DNA of 64,000 nucleotides from Poriferisodalis sp965205175 (GCF_965205175.1 NZ_OZ242038.1:2232001-2296000), one strand, 5' to 3'. Counted from the first letter of the stretch, positions 54,086-62,044 are shown. Notes: generated from the sequence alone by a model not told the origin. Numbers and translations: made by a program.

Positions 54086-54577
54086 ATGCGCAGCCTGCTG
54101 CAGATTTTCGGTCGCACCGTCGAGCCTCGAGCGGTGGTGGCGGGAGCACTGGTGTCCACCGGGACTGCGCTGGCAGTCGGCGTCGTGATCGGCACACTGG
54201 TGCGGGAACGAACCGCAGCCGCCTACGCCGTCAACGGACTGCTGTTCGCAGGACTGATCGCCGGAGGAGCAGTTGCCGCGGCCCGCTCGACGGCACACCG
54301 ACTGACCGCCGCAGTGCTGAGCTCTGGTCCGGTGATGGTGCTGGCCGTGGTGGTGCAGCTGATCCGCCGATTCGGCACCGGCGAGGCGGTGGCACCGCTG
54401 GGCCTTCCGCTCGCGATGCTGCTGGCAGCATCGCTGGCGTCGTTGGGCGGTCTGCTGGCCGGCATGTTCAGCCGGCGACGGCCGTCGCTGACCGCCGACC
54501 CGCCCCGCAGCCGCAAACAGCCGCGCAGCCGAGACCAGCTGCGCAGCCAAGACCAGCACCGCCCCCGACTCCGATGA
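54086..54577 (+). CDS. Four-helix membrane protein (TIGR04086/YrzE-like)
   Basis: The 163-residue protein starts at ATG 54086 and has four membrane helices (near residues 16-39, 47-68, 72-92 and 103-127), then a polar tail with repeated RSR/RSQ-type dipeptides. The topology resembles the small TIGR04086/YrzE membrane family, but I cannot confirm it. It is divergent from whiB across 117 bases and lies just upstream of rnpB. The long upstream extension of the frame runs antisense through trpD and whiB and is not used. Confidence 0.65.
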   Translation: MRSLLQIFGRTVEPRAVVAGALVSTGTALAVGVVIGTLVRERTAAAYAVNGLLFAGLIAGGAVAAARSTAHRLTAAVLSSGPVMVLAVVVQLIRRFGTGEAVAPLGLPLAMLLAASLASLGGLLAGMFSRRRPSLTADPPRSRKQPRSRDQLRSQDQHRPRLR

Positions 54578-54619
54578 GCGCCTCGCGTCCGCAGCACCAA
54601 CAGCGCTAACCTCACCGGC

Positions 54620-55013
54620 TGCGGTGAGTCGGCCGGGTGGCCGCGGGCTGCGCAGTGTCGACGGCACGCAACGAGCGTTGCCGCACGGGCGACGCAATTC
54701 GAGGAAGGTCGGGACTCCACAGGGCAGGGAGCTGGCTCGCTACCAGGCGCCGCAAGGCGACGGAAAGTGCAACAGAGAGCAGACCGCCGATGGGCTGGGC
54801 CACGTGCGCAGCCACAGGCAAGGGTGAAACGGTGCGGTAAGGGCGCACCATCGCTGGGGGCGACTCCGGCGGATCGGCAAACCCCTCCCGGAGCAAGGCC
54901 AAGCAGAGATCGGGCGGCCCGTCTCATGATCTCGGGTAGGCCGCTCAGATGGATGGCCACCCCGGCGGCAGCAGCCGACGGACAGAATCCCGCCTACAGG
55001 CCGGCTCACCGCA
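54620..55013 (+). ncRNA. rnpB: RNase P RNA, class A
   Basis: The P1 helix pairs TGCGGTGAGTCGGCC (from 54620) with GGCCGGCTCACCGCA (54999-55013). Conserved region I is GAGGAAGGTCGGGACTCC, followed by AGGGCAGGGAGCTGG, AACAGAGAGCAGACCGCCGA, AAGGGTGAAACGGTGCGGTA with GCGCACC, GGAGCAAGGCCAA and GACAGAATCCCGCCTA. CGGGA (54710-54714) and TCCCG (54988-54992) are both changed relative to the E. coli CCGGG/CCCGG pair and remain complementary, which supports function. The RNA is the catalytic subunit that trims tRNA 5' leaders. Ends are good to a few bases. Confidence 0.95.
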
Positions 55014-55063
55014 CGGCCGACATCGCCGGCACGGTCCCGGCGGCCAAGACGCCACGGTGCTTC

Positions 55064-55151
55064 AGGTATCGCAGCAGCCGGTAGGTATCGCAGCAGACGG
55101 TGGGTCGCGGCAACGTGCGCATGACTGCTCAGGTGCGACTGCTCAGGTGCG
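55064..55151. repeat. Two short tandem duplications (19 bp x2 and 14 bp x2)
   Basis: AGGTATCGCAGCAGCCGGT (55064-55082) is repeated with one change at 55083-55101. ACTGCTCAGGTGCG (55124-55137) is repeated exactly at 55138-55151. The first pair lies between rnpB and the convergent phosphatase gene and the second covers the phosphatase stop codon region. Confidence 0.8.
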
Positions 55152-55731
55152 ACGTGTCGTTGAACGTCTGCAGGGTGGGCGCTCCGTTGCGGAATCCGAT
55201 GCAGGTGATCTGCGCCTGGGCGACGTGCATCCGCCAGCTGATCTCCTCATCGGTGCCGAGCGCCCACCGCACTGCCGACTTGATCGGCGAGACGTGGGTG
55301 AACACGGCGATGTTCCGTTGCGAGGCCTGCGCCGCCAGCTCCTCGCAGGCGCCGGTGATTCGCACGTTCAGCTCCGCCAACGACTCGCCGCGCGGCGGAG
55401 CGAACGCGGGATCAGCGCGCCAGCTGAGCCAAGCCTGCGGCGGCACTGCAGAGATCGCAACGCCGTCCCAATCGCCGTAGGCCAGTTCAGCCCAGCGCTC
55501 GTCGACCGACGGCATCAGCCCCAGTTGCCGGGCGGTCGCCGCAGCGGTCTGGACGGCACGTGTCAGCGGCGAGGTGACGATTGCCTCCGGCCGGTGGTCG
55601 CCGTTCGCCAAAGCCATGGCGATCTGCTCCGCCTGCTGCGCGCCGACCTCGTCCAGCTCATGGTCGATGCGTCCCTGCAGCAAGCCCGCGGCGTTGGCAC
55701 TCGTGCGTCCGTGACGCACGAGGATCAGCAC
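55129..55731 (-). CDS. Histidine phosphatase family protein
   Basis: The 200-residue protein begins LILVRHGRTSANAAGLLQGRIDHEL, the RHG catalytic motif with the phospho-acceptor His. VTSPLTRAVQTAAATA, the acid region ERWAELAYGDWDG and AVFTHVSPIKSAVRWALG with the second His follow. It is a cofactor-independent phosphoglycerate-mutase-like phosphatase of unknown substrate; alpha-ribazole phosphatase and broad phosphatases are options. GTG 55731 lies in the first of three 29-bp repeats that duplicate its own first codons. It is last in the PBP-zinc ribbon-hydrolase operon. Confidence 0.92.
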   Translation of the reverse strand: MLILVRHGRTSANAAGLLQGRIDHELDEVGAQQAEQIAMALANGDHRPEAIVTSPLTRAVQTAAATARQLGLMPSVDERWAELAYGDWDGVAISAVPPQAWLSWRADPAFAPPRGESLAELNVRITGACEELAAQASQRNIAVFTHVSPIKSAVRWALGTDEEISWRMHVAQAQITCIGFRNGAPTLQTFNDTSHLSSRT

Positions 55732-55806
55732 CGGCGTCCGTGACGCACGAGGATCAGCACCGGCGTCCGTGACGCACGAGGATCAGCACCGGCGTCCGTG
55801 ACGCAG
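55711..55806. repeat. 29-bp tandem repeat, three copies plus a partial, over the phosphatase start
   Basis: Copies start at 55711, 55740 and 55769, with a truncated copy at 55798. They are identical across the 29 bases shared. On the minus strand each encodes the gene's own start, GTG-LILVRHGR, but 29 is not a multiple of three, so the two upstream copies end at TGC-TGA inside the next copy. Confidence 0.9.
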
Positions 55807-55875
55807 GAGCCTCGATGCCGGCGTTCGCCGCGTGCGGACATCGCCATGAAGCCGGCGACGCAGCAGGTTCCTCAT
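55725..55875 (-). other. Stop-start mini-ORF chain linking hydrolase and phosphatase genes
   Basis: The hydrolase stop overlaps ATG 55875 (TGATG), opening a 30-codon ORF that ends at 55783. Its end overlaps GTG 55789 by 7 bases. That ORF (LILVRHGRRC after the start) ends at 55754, overlapping GTG 55760, whose identical ORF ends at 55725, overlapping the phosphatase GTG 55731. The 143-base gap is thus fully tiled by overlapping frames. Translation is inferred. Confidence 0.5.
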
Positions 55876-56384
55876 CAGCCGACGCTTCGCCCAGACCGCG
55901 GACTGCTGCTGTAGGCGAGCCGTCCGGTGCGCCAGAAGCGGGCGCGGGCTTGCGGGTCGCGCGACAGGTCGGACGAGCGCCAGATCCACCAGCAGCCGAG
56001 CAGTCCGGCGAGTTCCATCACGCAGATCAGCCAGACGCCACGCGAAGCCAGCGGCAGCGTCGTAGCAGCAGTGCTGCCGGCGAAGGGCCACCACAGCAGC
56101 GACGGCTGCATCCAGGCCCCGTCGAACAGCTGATGCCAGAACACGCCGATCGGCAGCGCCAGCCATCGCCGCCGCGGCCGCCGCCGCCCGATGGTGGCCA
56201 GCATCACGACGCCGAGCCCGCACACGGGAAAGACCAGCGAATGAGCCAGCGGTGCCCCTCTGGCGGCGGCGTGCAGCACGTCCGGCAGGAGTGCGCCCGC
56301 CACGATGAGACGATGATCGATCGCCGTGTCTGCGAACGTCCAGCGCATGGCTGCGAGCGATGTGGCCACGAACCACAACAGCAT
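55875..56384 (-). CDS. Membrane-bound metal-dependent hydrolase-like protein
   Basis: The 169-residue protein begins LLWFVATSLAAMRWTFADTAIDHRLIVAGALLPDVLH, then shows GAPLAHSLVFPVCGLGVVML, RRWLALPIGVFWHQLFDGAWMQPSLLWWPFAG and two more helices. The His and Asp residues in DHR, PDVLH, LAHS and HQLFDG fit the DUF457/YdjM-like membrane hydrolase family in actinobacteria. The activity is unknown. ATG 56384 is chosen because it overlaps a preceding TGA. The frame is open upstream through a 15-bp repeat, so a start at 56438 or 56468 is possible. Confidence 0.75.
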   Translation of the reverse strand: MLLWFVATSLAAMRWTFADTAIDHRLIVAGALLPDVLHAAARGAPLAHSLVFPVCGLGVVMLATIGRRRPRRRWLALPIGVFWHQLFDGAWMQPSLLWWPFAGSTAATTLPLASRGVWLICVMELAGLLGCWWIWRSSDLSRDPQARARFWRTGRLAYSSSPRSGRSVG

Positions 56385-56452
56385 CAGCGAAATCGCTCGC
56401 AGCCGCGTCTGCTGCGCCCGCGACTGGCACCCACACATGGACTGCCGATCAG

Positions 56453-56497
56453 CCGGCCGGCACGCCACCGGCCAGCACTCAGCCGGCCAGTACTCAA
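56453..56497. repeat. 15-bp tandem repeat, three copies, after the zinc-ribbon gene
   Basis: CCGGCCGGCACGCCA, CCGGCCAGCACTCAG and CCGGCCAGTACTCAA lie at 56453, 56468 and 56483. The last copy contains the zinc-ribbon stop codon. The 15-base period keeps frame. Confidence 0.8.
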
Positions 56498-57294
56498 CGC
56501 ACCAGCAATGCGCCGCACTGAGGGCATTCGGCGAGTTCGCCGGCCTCGAGCCCGACGATGCGCTCGTAGTCGATGGAGGCGATCCCGAGGTGACACGCGC
56601 CACAGGTGCGGCCGACGAGCCGACCGAGGACCGGCGCGCCGCGGGCGCGGGCTCGACGCTGCTCATAGACCGACAGCTGGGCAGGATCGGCGCAGGGCAC
56701 CAGCGCTGCGCGCTCGCCGAGTGCGTGGTCTCTCTGGTTGGCTGCCTCGGCCTCAGCAGCACTGATGACGCTGTCGAGGCCGTCGATGCGTCCATATGCG
56801 GCCGACAGCCGACGTCCGAGCTGGGCACGGGTCTCGCCCAGCGGCTCCAAGCGCTCCATGAGTTCGAGCACATGATCCTCTACGGCTGTCTGGCGACGGC
56901 TGAGCGCCGCTGCTTCAGCCGTCAGCGCCTCGGCTTCTTTGGGCGACGTGAGTCCGCTGCTGTACAGCCGGGCAGAGTTCTCGGCCCGCTTGGCCTCGAT
57001 GAGTTCGATCTCGCCCTCGTGCCTGCGCTGCTCACGTTCGAGTTCGGCGATCTGTGCATCGAGCGCCTCGGTCTCGGAGGCACAAGCGTCCAGCTCGGCA
57101 GCGATGTCGTCCCGGATCGCCCGTTCGGGCAGGTGCGCGACGCGGTGGGCGATTTGAGCGAGCTGCAGGTCCACGTCTGCGATCTGAGCGAGGCATTCCA
57201 GCCGATTGGCCAGCGGAGTCGGCACCTCGTCCTGGTCGTTCGGTGCCGAGGCGCTCGCTGCATGTGCGTCTGGACTCTGTGTGTCTGGGTTCAT
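56494..57294 (-). CDS. Coiled-coil protein with C4 zinc ribbon (CT398-like)
   Basis: The 266-residue protein begins MNPDTQSPD, followed by a long helical hairpin (about residues 30-195, with ELEREQRRHEGEIELIEAKRAENSARLYSSGLTSPKEAEAL near the turn), and ends with a zinc ribbon, RTCGACHLGIASIDYERI...CPQCGALLVR. This matches the widespread C4-type zinc-ribbon family (CT398/FlxA-like) whose role is unclear. ATG 57294 is one of three tandem ATGs in a 14-bp repeat. It lies 56 bases after the PBP gene. Confidence 0.9.
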   Translation of the reverse strand: MNPDTQSPDAHAASASAPNDQDEVPTPLANRLECLAQIADVDLQLAQIAHRVAHLPERAIRDDIAAELDACASETEALDAQIAELEREQRRHEGEIELIEAKRAENSARLYSSGLTSPKEAEALTAEAAALSRRQTAVEDHVLELMERLEPLGETRAQLGRRLSAAYGRIDGLDSVISAAEAEAANQRDHALGERAALVPCADPAQLSVYEQRRARARGAPVLGRLVGRTCGACHLGIASIDYERIVGLEAGELAECPQCGALLVR

Positions 57295-57325
57295 GAGTCT
57301 GGGTTCATGAGTCTGGGTTCATGGT
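57284..57325. repeat. 14-bp tandem repeat, three copies, over the zinc-ribbon start codon
   Basis: TCTGGGTTCATGAG occurs at 57284 and 57298, with a third copy at 57312 ending GT instead of AG. On the minus strand each copy carries ATGAACCCAGA, the gene's start context. Confidence 0.9.
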
Positions 57326-57351
57326 TGCCGATCCGTGGAGCACGCGGTCAT
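57291..57351 (-). other. Stop-start mini-ORF chain linking the PBP and zinc-ribbon genes
   Basis: The PBP stop (57353-57351) overlaps ATG 57351 as TGATG. That ORF reads MTACSTDRQP and stops at 57319, overlapping ATG 57322 (ATGA). MNPDS-stop follows, overlapping ATG 57308, then a second MNPDS-stop overlapping the zinc-ribbon ATG 57294. Four successive overlaps tile the 56-base gap. Only ATG starts are needed. Translation is inferred. Confidence 0.6.
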
Positions 57352-59699
57352 CAGGTGCCATCCTGCTCGCTTTCGTTCACGTCCGCTTCGGCACCCGTCT
57401 CGCCTGCATCGGACTCGTCGGCGCCCGTGCCGTCAGTGCCGTCCGGCCGCTCGGACCCTTCTGCATCCTCGGTGCCATCCTCGACAGCATCGTCCACCGG
57501 CTGCGTCGCTCGCGCCGCCAGCTCGTCAGCGATGCGAGCACAGCGAAGCCACTCCAGTCTGGTCCCGCCGTCGCCGGTCGGCACGGCAACATTGCACAGG
57601 GCATCGGCCAACGGCTCGAATTCGCCTGCCCCGGTGGGGCGGACCATGCTGCACGGCAGATCGAACTCGGCCGGTGACTCGGCGGGCGACACTTCGGCTT
57701 CGATCGAGCAGGTGTCCCCCGGCAAGAACAGGTACTGGCCGGCTCGCGACGGCGGAGGCGGCGGAGCGAACGCTCGCAACGGCGTCTGGCTCAGCGCACG
57801 CCCCATGTAGGCCGACCAGACACGCGCCGGAATCCAGCCTCCGGTCGCACGCCGTCCTTGAATCTCGCCCATCGGGACCTGCTCGTCGGGGTGGCCCATC
57901 CACACCGCGGTGGCCATCTGCGGCGTGTAGCCCACGAACCAGGCATCGTGGAACGACTGCGTGGTTCCGGTCTTGCCTGCGGAGACCTGCCCGCTCTCGA
58001 GCGCCGAACGCGTCCCGGTGCCGGATCGTACGTTCTGTGCCAGCACTGCGGTGACCCAGTCGGCCGTGGTCGATGACACCACCCGCCGGCCACGCGGCAC
58101 GTGCTCATAGAGCACCTCGCCGAAGCTGTTCTCGATGCGAGTCACATAGTACGGCTCCATCCGCACCCCGCCGTTGGCGAACGTGCCGTAGGCCACCGCC
58201 TGCTCCAGCGGCGACATCTCCTGCGCGCCGAGCGAGATGGACGGGTACGGCAGGAAGCCGTTCTCGCCGGTCCGGCCGACCAGCCGATTCGCCGTGCCCA
58301 CCACCTCGTCGAGCCCAGTGATCAGACCGAGCCGGACGAACGCGCAGTTCGAGCTGGCCGTCGTCTGGTCCTCCAGCGTCGCCACCCGTCCGGCGCTGCG
58401 GCCGAAGTTGTTCACCTCGTAGTCGTCCTGGGGCGGATTGGGGAACACGCACGGGCCTTGGCCGCTGATCGTGTCGAATGGGTACAGGCCGGCGCGCTCG
58501 ATGGCTGCTGCGAGCACGTAGGTCTTGAACGACGAGCCCGGCTGACGCCGGCCCTGCGTCGCGAGGTTGAACTCCGAATCGCTGAACGCAGGCCCGCCGA
58601 TGAACCCGTGTACTGCCCCGGTTGCAGGATCGACGCTCGCGATGGACACCTCGAACTCGCCGGTGCCTTCCGGCAGCACCTCCGCCACCGAGGCACGCAT
58701 GGCGGCCTGCAGCTCCGGGCGCAGCGTCGTCCAGACCCGCAGACCGCCGCCGAACACTTGACTGAAGCGCGCCTGGTAGGTGTCGCCGAGCGCCGGATTC
58801 GCCAGCAGCGCCTGGCGCACCTCGACCAAGAAGTAGTCGCGCCGAAGCGCGACATCGGTGCGGCGAGGCGACAGATTGCGGCTCGGCAACGGCCGCCGTT
58901 CGAACGCTTCCTGCTCCGCTTCGGTGATGATTCCGGCGTCCACCGCCTGCTGCAGCGATCTGCTGCGGCGTCGCGTCATGGTCTCGATGTTCTGATCGAA
59001 CCCGTCGAACAGGCCTGGGCTGCGGATCAGACTCGCCAGCAAGGCCGCATCGCCCACGTCCAGTTCGGAGACGTTCTTGCCGAAATAAGTCTCGGCCCCG
59101 GCCTGCAGCCCGTACGCCCCATTGCCGAGATACACCTCGTTGACGTAGAACTCCAGGATCTGTTCTTTGGAGAATTCCTCTTCGAGCCGAGCCGCGATCA
59201 CCGCCTCGCGGATCTTGCGATTGAAGCTGCGCTCGCTGCCGACGACGCGCAGTTTCACGATCTGCTGGGTGATGGTGGAGCCGCCCGACGCGATCTGGCC
59301 GGCCGAGACGTTGGAGACCAGGGCACGTGCGGTCGCTCGCAGGTCCACGCCGTTGTGCAGCCAGAACTTGCTGTCCTCCACCGCCACGATGGTGGCGATC
59401 ACGTCGTCGGGGACGTGGTCCAGCGTGATGATCTCGCGGTCGATGTCGTTCAGCAGAATGCCGATGGGATTGCCGTCGGCATCGAAGACCTGCGTGCGCT
59501 GCGCCCCAGGTCGCAGATCGATCTCGATGTGGTCGCGGTCGCGTTCGACGGCGTCGAACAGGCGAGCGGTGTGCGGCGCCGCGGCGCGCGTCCCGACGGT
59601 GACGAGCGCTACGCAGGCCGCGATCATCACGACGAGCAGCGGCAGCCGGGCAAGGCGGCGGGCAAGATCCACGTTGGAGTGCAAGGTACCGGACCGCAT
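57351..59699 (-). CDS. Class A penicillin-binding protein (PBP1-type)
   Basis: The 782-residue bifunctional wall synthase has one N-terminal membrane helix (LPLLVVMIAACVALVTVG), a GT51 glycosyltransferase domain with VAVEDSKFWLHNGVD (catalytic Glu108), GGSTITQQIVKL and the EFYVNEVYLGNGAYG region, and a transpeptidase domain with S389-S-F-K, S449-S-N and K576-T-G. A Pro-rich linker and an acidic low-complexity tail (Asp/Glu/Gly-rich, about 50 residues) close it. ATG 59699 gives the membrane-anchored form. It is divergent from thiN and first in a four-gene operon. Confidence 0.95.
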   Translation of the reverse strand: MRSGTLHSNVDLARRLARLPLLVVMIAACVALVTVGTRAAAPHTARLFDAVERDRDHIEIDLRPGAQRTQVFDADGNPIGILLNDIDREIITLDHVPDDVIATIVAVEDSKFWLHNGVDLRATARALVSNVSAGQIASGGSTITQQIVKLRVVGSERSFNRKIREAVIAARLEEEFSKEQILEFYVNEVYLGNGAYGLQAGAETYFGKNVSELDVGDAALLASLIRSPGLFDGFDQNIETMTRRRSRSLQQAVDAGIITEAEQEAFERRPLPSRNLSPRRTDVALRRDYFLVEVRQALLANPALGDTYQARFSQVFGGGLRVWTTLRPELQAAMRASVAEVLPEGTGEFEVSIASVDPATGAVHGFIGGPAFSDSEFNLATQGRRQPGSSFKTYVLAAAIERAGLYPFDTISGQGPCVFPNPPQDDYEVNNFGRSAGRVATLEDQTTASSNCAFVRLGLITGLDEVVGTANRLVGRTGENGFLPYPSISLGAQEMSPLEQAVAYGTFANGGVRMEPYYVTRIENSFGEVLYEHVPRGRRVVSSTTADWVTAVLAQNVRSGTGTRSALESGQVSAGKTGTTQSFHDAWFVGYTPQMATAVWMGHPDEQVPMGEIQGRRATGGWIPARVWSAYMGRALSQTPLRAFAPPPPPSRAGQYLFLPGDTCSIEAEVSPAESPAEFDLPCSMVRPTGAGEFEPLADALCNVAVPTGDGGTRLEWLRCARIADELAARATQPVDDAVEDGTEDAEGSERPDGTDGTGADESDAGETGAEADVNESEQDGT

Positions 59700-59749
59700 G
59701 CGCAGCCTCGGCGCGCCGCAAGACGGTCGCGCAGCGTCACACTGGTGAC

Positions 59750-60469
59750 ATGAACCCCGAAGCCGGCAGCGCTCCGTATGGCGACGGACAGCCCCGCGAC
59801 GGCACACATCTCGACGCCCGCTGCGTCTGGATCGTCGACGGCGGTCCGAACGCCCCCCGCCGACATCCGCCCGGCGAGCCGACCTGCGTCATCGCCGTGG
59901 ATCGCGGGCTGCATCACGCGCTGCGGCTGGGACTGCGGCCCCATGTCGTCGTCGGCGACTTCGACTCCGTCGACCCCCGCGTGCTGCAGCGCACACGCGA
60001 TCAGTGGCCCGACGTGCTGGTGCGACGACATCATCGGGACAAGGCTCACAGCGATCTGGACATGGCGCTGAGCTTCGCCTGGGGGCTGGATCCGGCGGAG
60101 GTGGCATTGATCGCCGGCGGAGGCGGCAGGCTCGATCATCTGCTGACCTCGATGACCATGCTGGCGCGGCCTCGCTACGCCGTGCTGCCGCTGACGGCCT
60201 ACGTCGATGCGAACGTGGTTCGGGCGGCCACGGCCGGCATGCGCATGGAGCTGCCGGTCGGCGACGGGAATCTGATGACACTGCTTGCCGTGGGCGGCAC
60301 GGCGCACCTGCACACCAGCGGCCTGCGATGGAACCTGACCCCCGAGACGCCGCTGCACTGCGCGACCTCGCTCGGACTGAGCAACGAGTTCACCGATCAG
60401 TCCGCGGGCATCCTCGTCGAGTCCGGCACCGTGCTGGCGATACAGACCCATGGCGAATCCCTGCCCTAG
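59750..60469 (+). CDS. thiN: Thiamine pyrophosphokinase
   Basis: The 239-residue protein has CVIAVDRGLHHALRLGLRPHVVVGDFDSVD, the acidic cluster DKAHSDLDMAL, GGGGRLDHLLTSM and the C-terminal LGLSNEFTDQSAGILVESG, all hallmarks of thiamine pyrophosphokinase, which converts thiamine to thiamine diphosphate with ATP. The next gene encodes a ThiB-like binding protein, which supports a role in thiamine salvage. The two overlap by 20 bases if ATG 60450 is used. Confidence 0.93.
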   Translation: MNPEAGSAPYGDGQPRDGTHLDARCVWIVDGGPNAPRRHPPGEPTCVIAVDRGLHHALRLGLRPHVVVGDFDSVDPRVLQRTRDQWPDVLVRRHHRDKAHSDLDMALSFAWGLDPAEVALIAGGGGRLDHLLTSMTMLARPRYAVLPLTAYVDANVVRAATAGMRMELPVGDGNLMTLLAVGGTAHLHTSGLRWNLTPETPLHCATSLGLSNEFTDQSAGILVESGTVLAIQTHGESLP

Positions 60470-61832
60470 AGGCACCCGCGACACGCGCACCTGCAACACC
60501 TCCGCCGCCAGGCGAGCTGCGACGGATGCGTCACGAGGCGCCTGCAACACTTGGGCCCACCGTGTCGCTGAGGACCGCTTCGCTGGTCCCCGTTGTGTCG
60601 GTCGCCGTTTTGCTCGTCGCCGTCTTGCTCGTCGTCTGGGGGCTCTCGTCGTTGCCGCGTGCGCCGTCGCTTGCTTGCTCTCTGCCTGCAGCGAGTCGGC
60701 GGGCGGGTCCGCTTCGGTGCGCGTCCTGACCCACCGCGACTTTCACCTGCCCGCCGACGCGCTAGCCGCCTTCACCGAGGACACCGGCATCGAAGTCCTC
60801 GTGTTCCGCGAGAATACGCCCGAGGACGTGATCGATCTGCTCGAGCGCAGCCGCGCCCACCCGGTGGCCGACGTCGTCGTCGGCGTCGACACGCTGGACT
60901 TGCAGCTCGTCATCGACAGCGGTCTCGTTCAGCCGTACGTACCGTTGGCGCCCGGTCCGTTGGTCGAGGAACTGGCGGTGAGCGATCATGCGATGATGCC
61001 GGTGAGCTACATCGATGCCTGCCTGAACTATCTGCCGTCGTTCTATGTCGAGCCGCAGCGATCCATCGACGAGCTGCCCGACACTGAGCTTGCGCCGCCG
61101 CCGGTGCCCGCCGGCCTCGATGCCCTCTGGGATCCGGCCCACGCCAACACCGCCGTGATCCCCGATGCCGAATCCGCCCGAATGGGCGTCTACCTGCTGG
61201 TCGCCTTGGAGCGGCGGTACCCGCAGAGCGGTGCGCCAGAGGCGATGCCATGGCCCCGAGTGCTCGACGAGATGCTGCGATGGGGCACCGAGCTTGCGCC
61301 CACTTGGGAGGTCGCCGTCTTCGAGCGCTTCGCTGGGGGCGAGCCTCCCCCGCAACTGCCGATCAGCCAAGACGAGTCCGGTCCGGTGACGCTGGAGTCG
61401 CTGGGCGGACGTCTGCCGCTGACCTGGGGCACGGCAGGCATGCCCTCGGTGTTCGCCCAGTACCAGCCTGGCTTGCCTGCGTCGCTGGACATCGCCGTGG
61501 TGACCGAGGACTGCGTGCGCATCGGCTTCTACGCCGGCATCGTGACCGGGGCGCGCAACGCCTCCCTCGCCGGTCGGCTGCTCGACGCGATGGGCGAGCC
61601 GCTGTTCCAGTTCGGCACCGGCAGTCGTTTCGGCGCCAGACCCGCCCGCAGCGACATCGTGAGCACGCCCGAGTGGACGGAGTTCGGCGTGACCGTGCAG
61701 CCGTACCGTCCCGATCCAGCCTACGTCGGCGCCAACTGGAGGCAATGGCAGCTGACGTGGGGCCAAGTGGTCCGCAACTTCCGCACAGGAACACCACCGC
61801 CGCCGCCAGAAGTGACGGTCACCCTGCCCTGA
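60450..61832 (+). CDS. Thiamine ABC transporter substrate-binding lipoprotein, ThiB-like
   Basis: The mature part begins after the lipobox LLSAC with SVRVLTHRDFHLPADALAAFTEDTGIEVLVF and VADVVVGVDTLDLQLVIDSGLVQPY, matching thiamine-binding proteins of the ThiB/TbpA group. PVSYIDACLNYLPSFY, TAVIPDAESARMGVYLLVAL and LFQFGTGSRFGARP follow. The start ATG 60450 gives about 54 Arg-rich residues before the hydrophobic signal core. This region contains a 15-bp tandem repeat (60601-60630). No permease or ATPase gene is in view, so it may serve transport components elsewhere. Confidence 0.85.
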   Translation: MANPCPRGTRDTRTCNTSAARRAATDASRGACNTWAHRVAEDRFAGPRCVGRRFARRRLARRLGALVVAACAVACLLSACSESAGGSASVRVLTHRDFHLPADALAAFTEDTGIEVLVFRENTPEDVIDLLERSRAHPVADVVVGVDTLDLQLVIDSGLVQPYVPLAPGPLVEELAVSDHAMMPVSYIDACLNYLPSFYVEPQRSIDELPDTELAPPPVPAGLDALWDPAHANTAVIPDAESARMGVYLLVALERRYPQSGAPEAMPWPRVLDEMLRWGTELAPTWEVAVFERFAGGEPPPQLPISQDESGPVTLESLGGRLPLTWGTAGMPSVFAQYQPGLPASLDIAVVTEDCVRIGFYAGIVTGARNASLAGRLLDAMGEPLFQFGTGSRFGARPARSDIVSTPEWTEFGVTVQPYRPDPAYVGANWRQWQLTWGQVVRNFRTGTPPPPPEVTVTLP

Positions 61833-61941
61833 GCCCACGCCCATTGCCGCGACACAGCGGAACGACAGCGGAGCTGAGGCAGACACCACAGCGCAAACCG
61901 CACAGCCCGCTCGCGGACACGGCACAGCAACACGAGCGCGG

Positions 61942-62044
61942 AGCTGGGGCAGGGGCCTCCGCGCGCAGTTTTGCGACGCTAGGCACGCCCGCCGTGCAAC
62001 ACCTGCGTCGCAACTGTTTGAGCACGTAGGCCCCTGCCCCAGCT
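61942..62044. other. Nested inverted-repeat element between convergent genes
   Basis: A perfect 17-bp inverted repeat (61942-61958 with 62028-62044, arm AGCTGGGGCAGGGGCCT) encloses a second pair (TTGCGACGC 61971-61979 with GCGTCGCAA 62005-62013) and an inner hairpin (GCACG 61983-61987 with CGTGC 61993-61997). It could be a two-way terminator, a structured RNA or a small palindromic mobile repeat. There is no U tract. The rest of 61833-62096 shows nothing else. Confidence 0.7.

Noticed and set aside
54612..55100. Several short ORFs over the RNase P RNA region
   Set aside because: The sequence is fully explained by conserved rnpB elements and P1 pairing.
55711..55806. 29-bp repeats as a CRISPR array
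   Set aside because: The copies are directly adjacent with no spacers and no cas genes are present; they duplicate the start of a phosphatase gene.
60530..60730. Frameshift in the ThiB-like signal region, with another frame also hydrophobic
   Set aside because: The chosen frame already gives a proper lipobox joined to the mature protein. The other frame's hydrophobicity comes from a GC-rich 15-bp repeat and it ends soon after.
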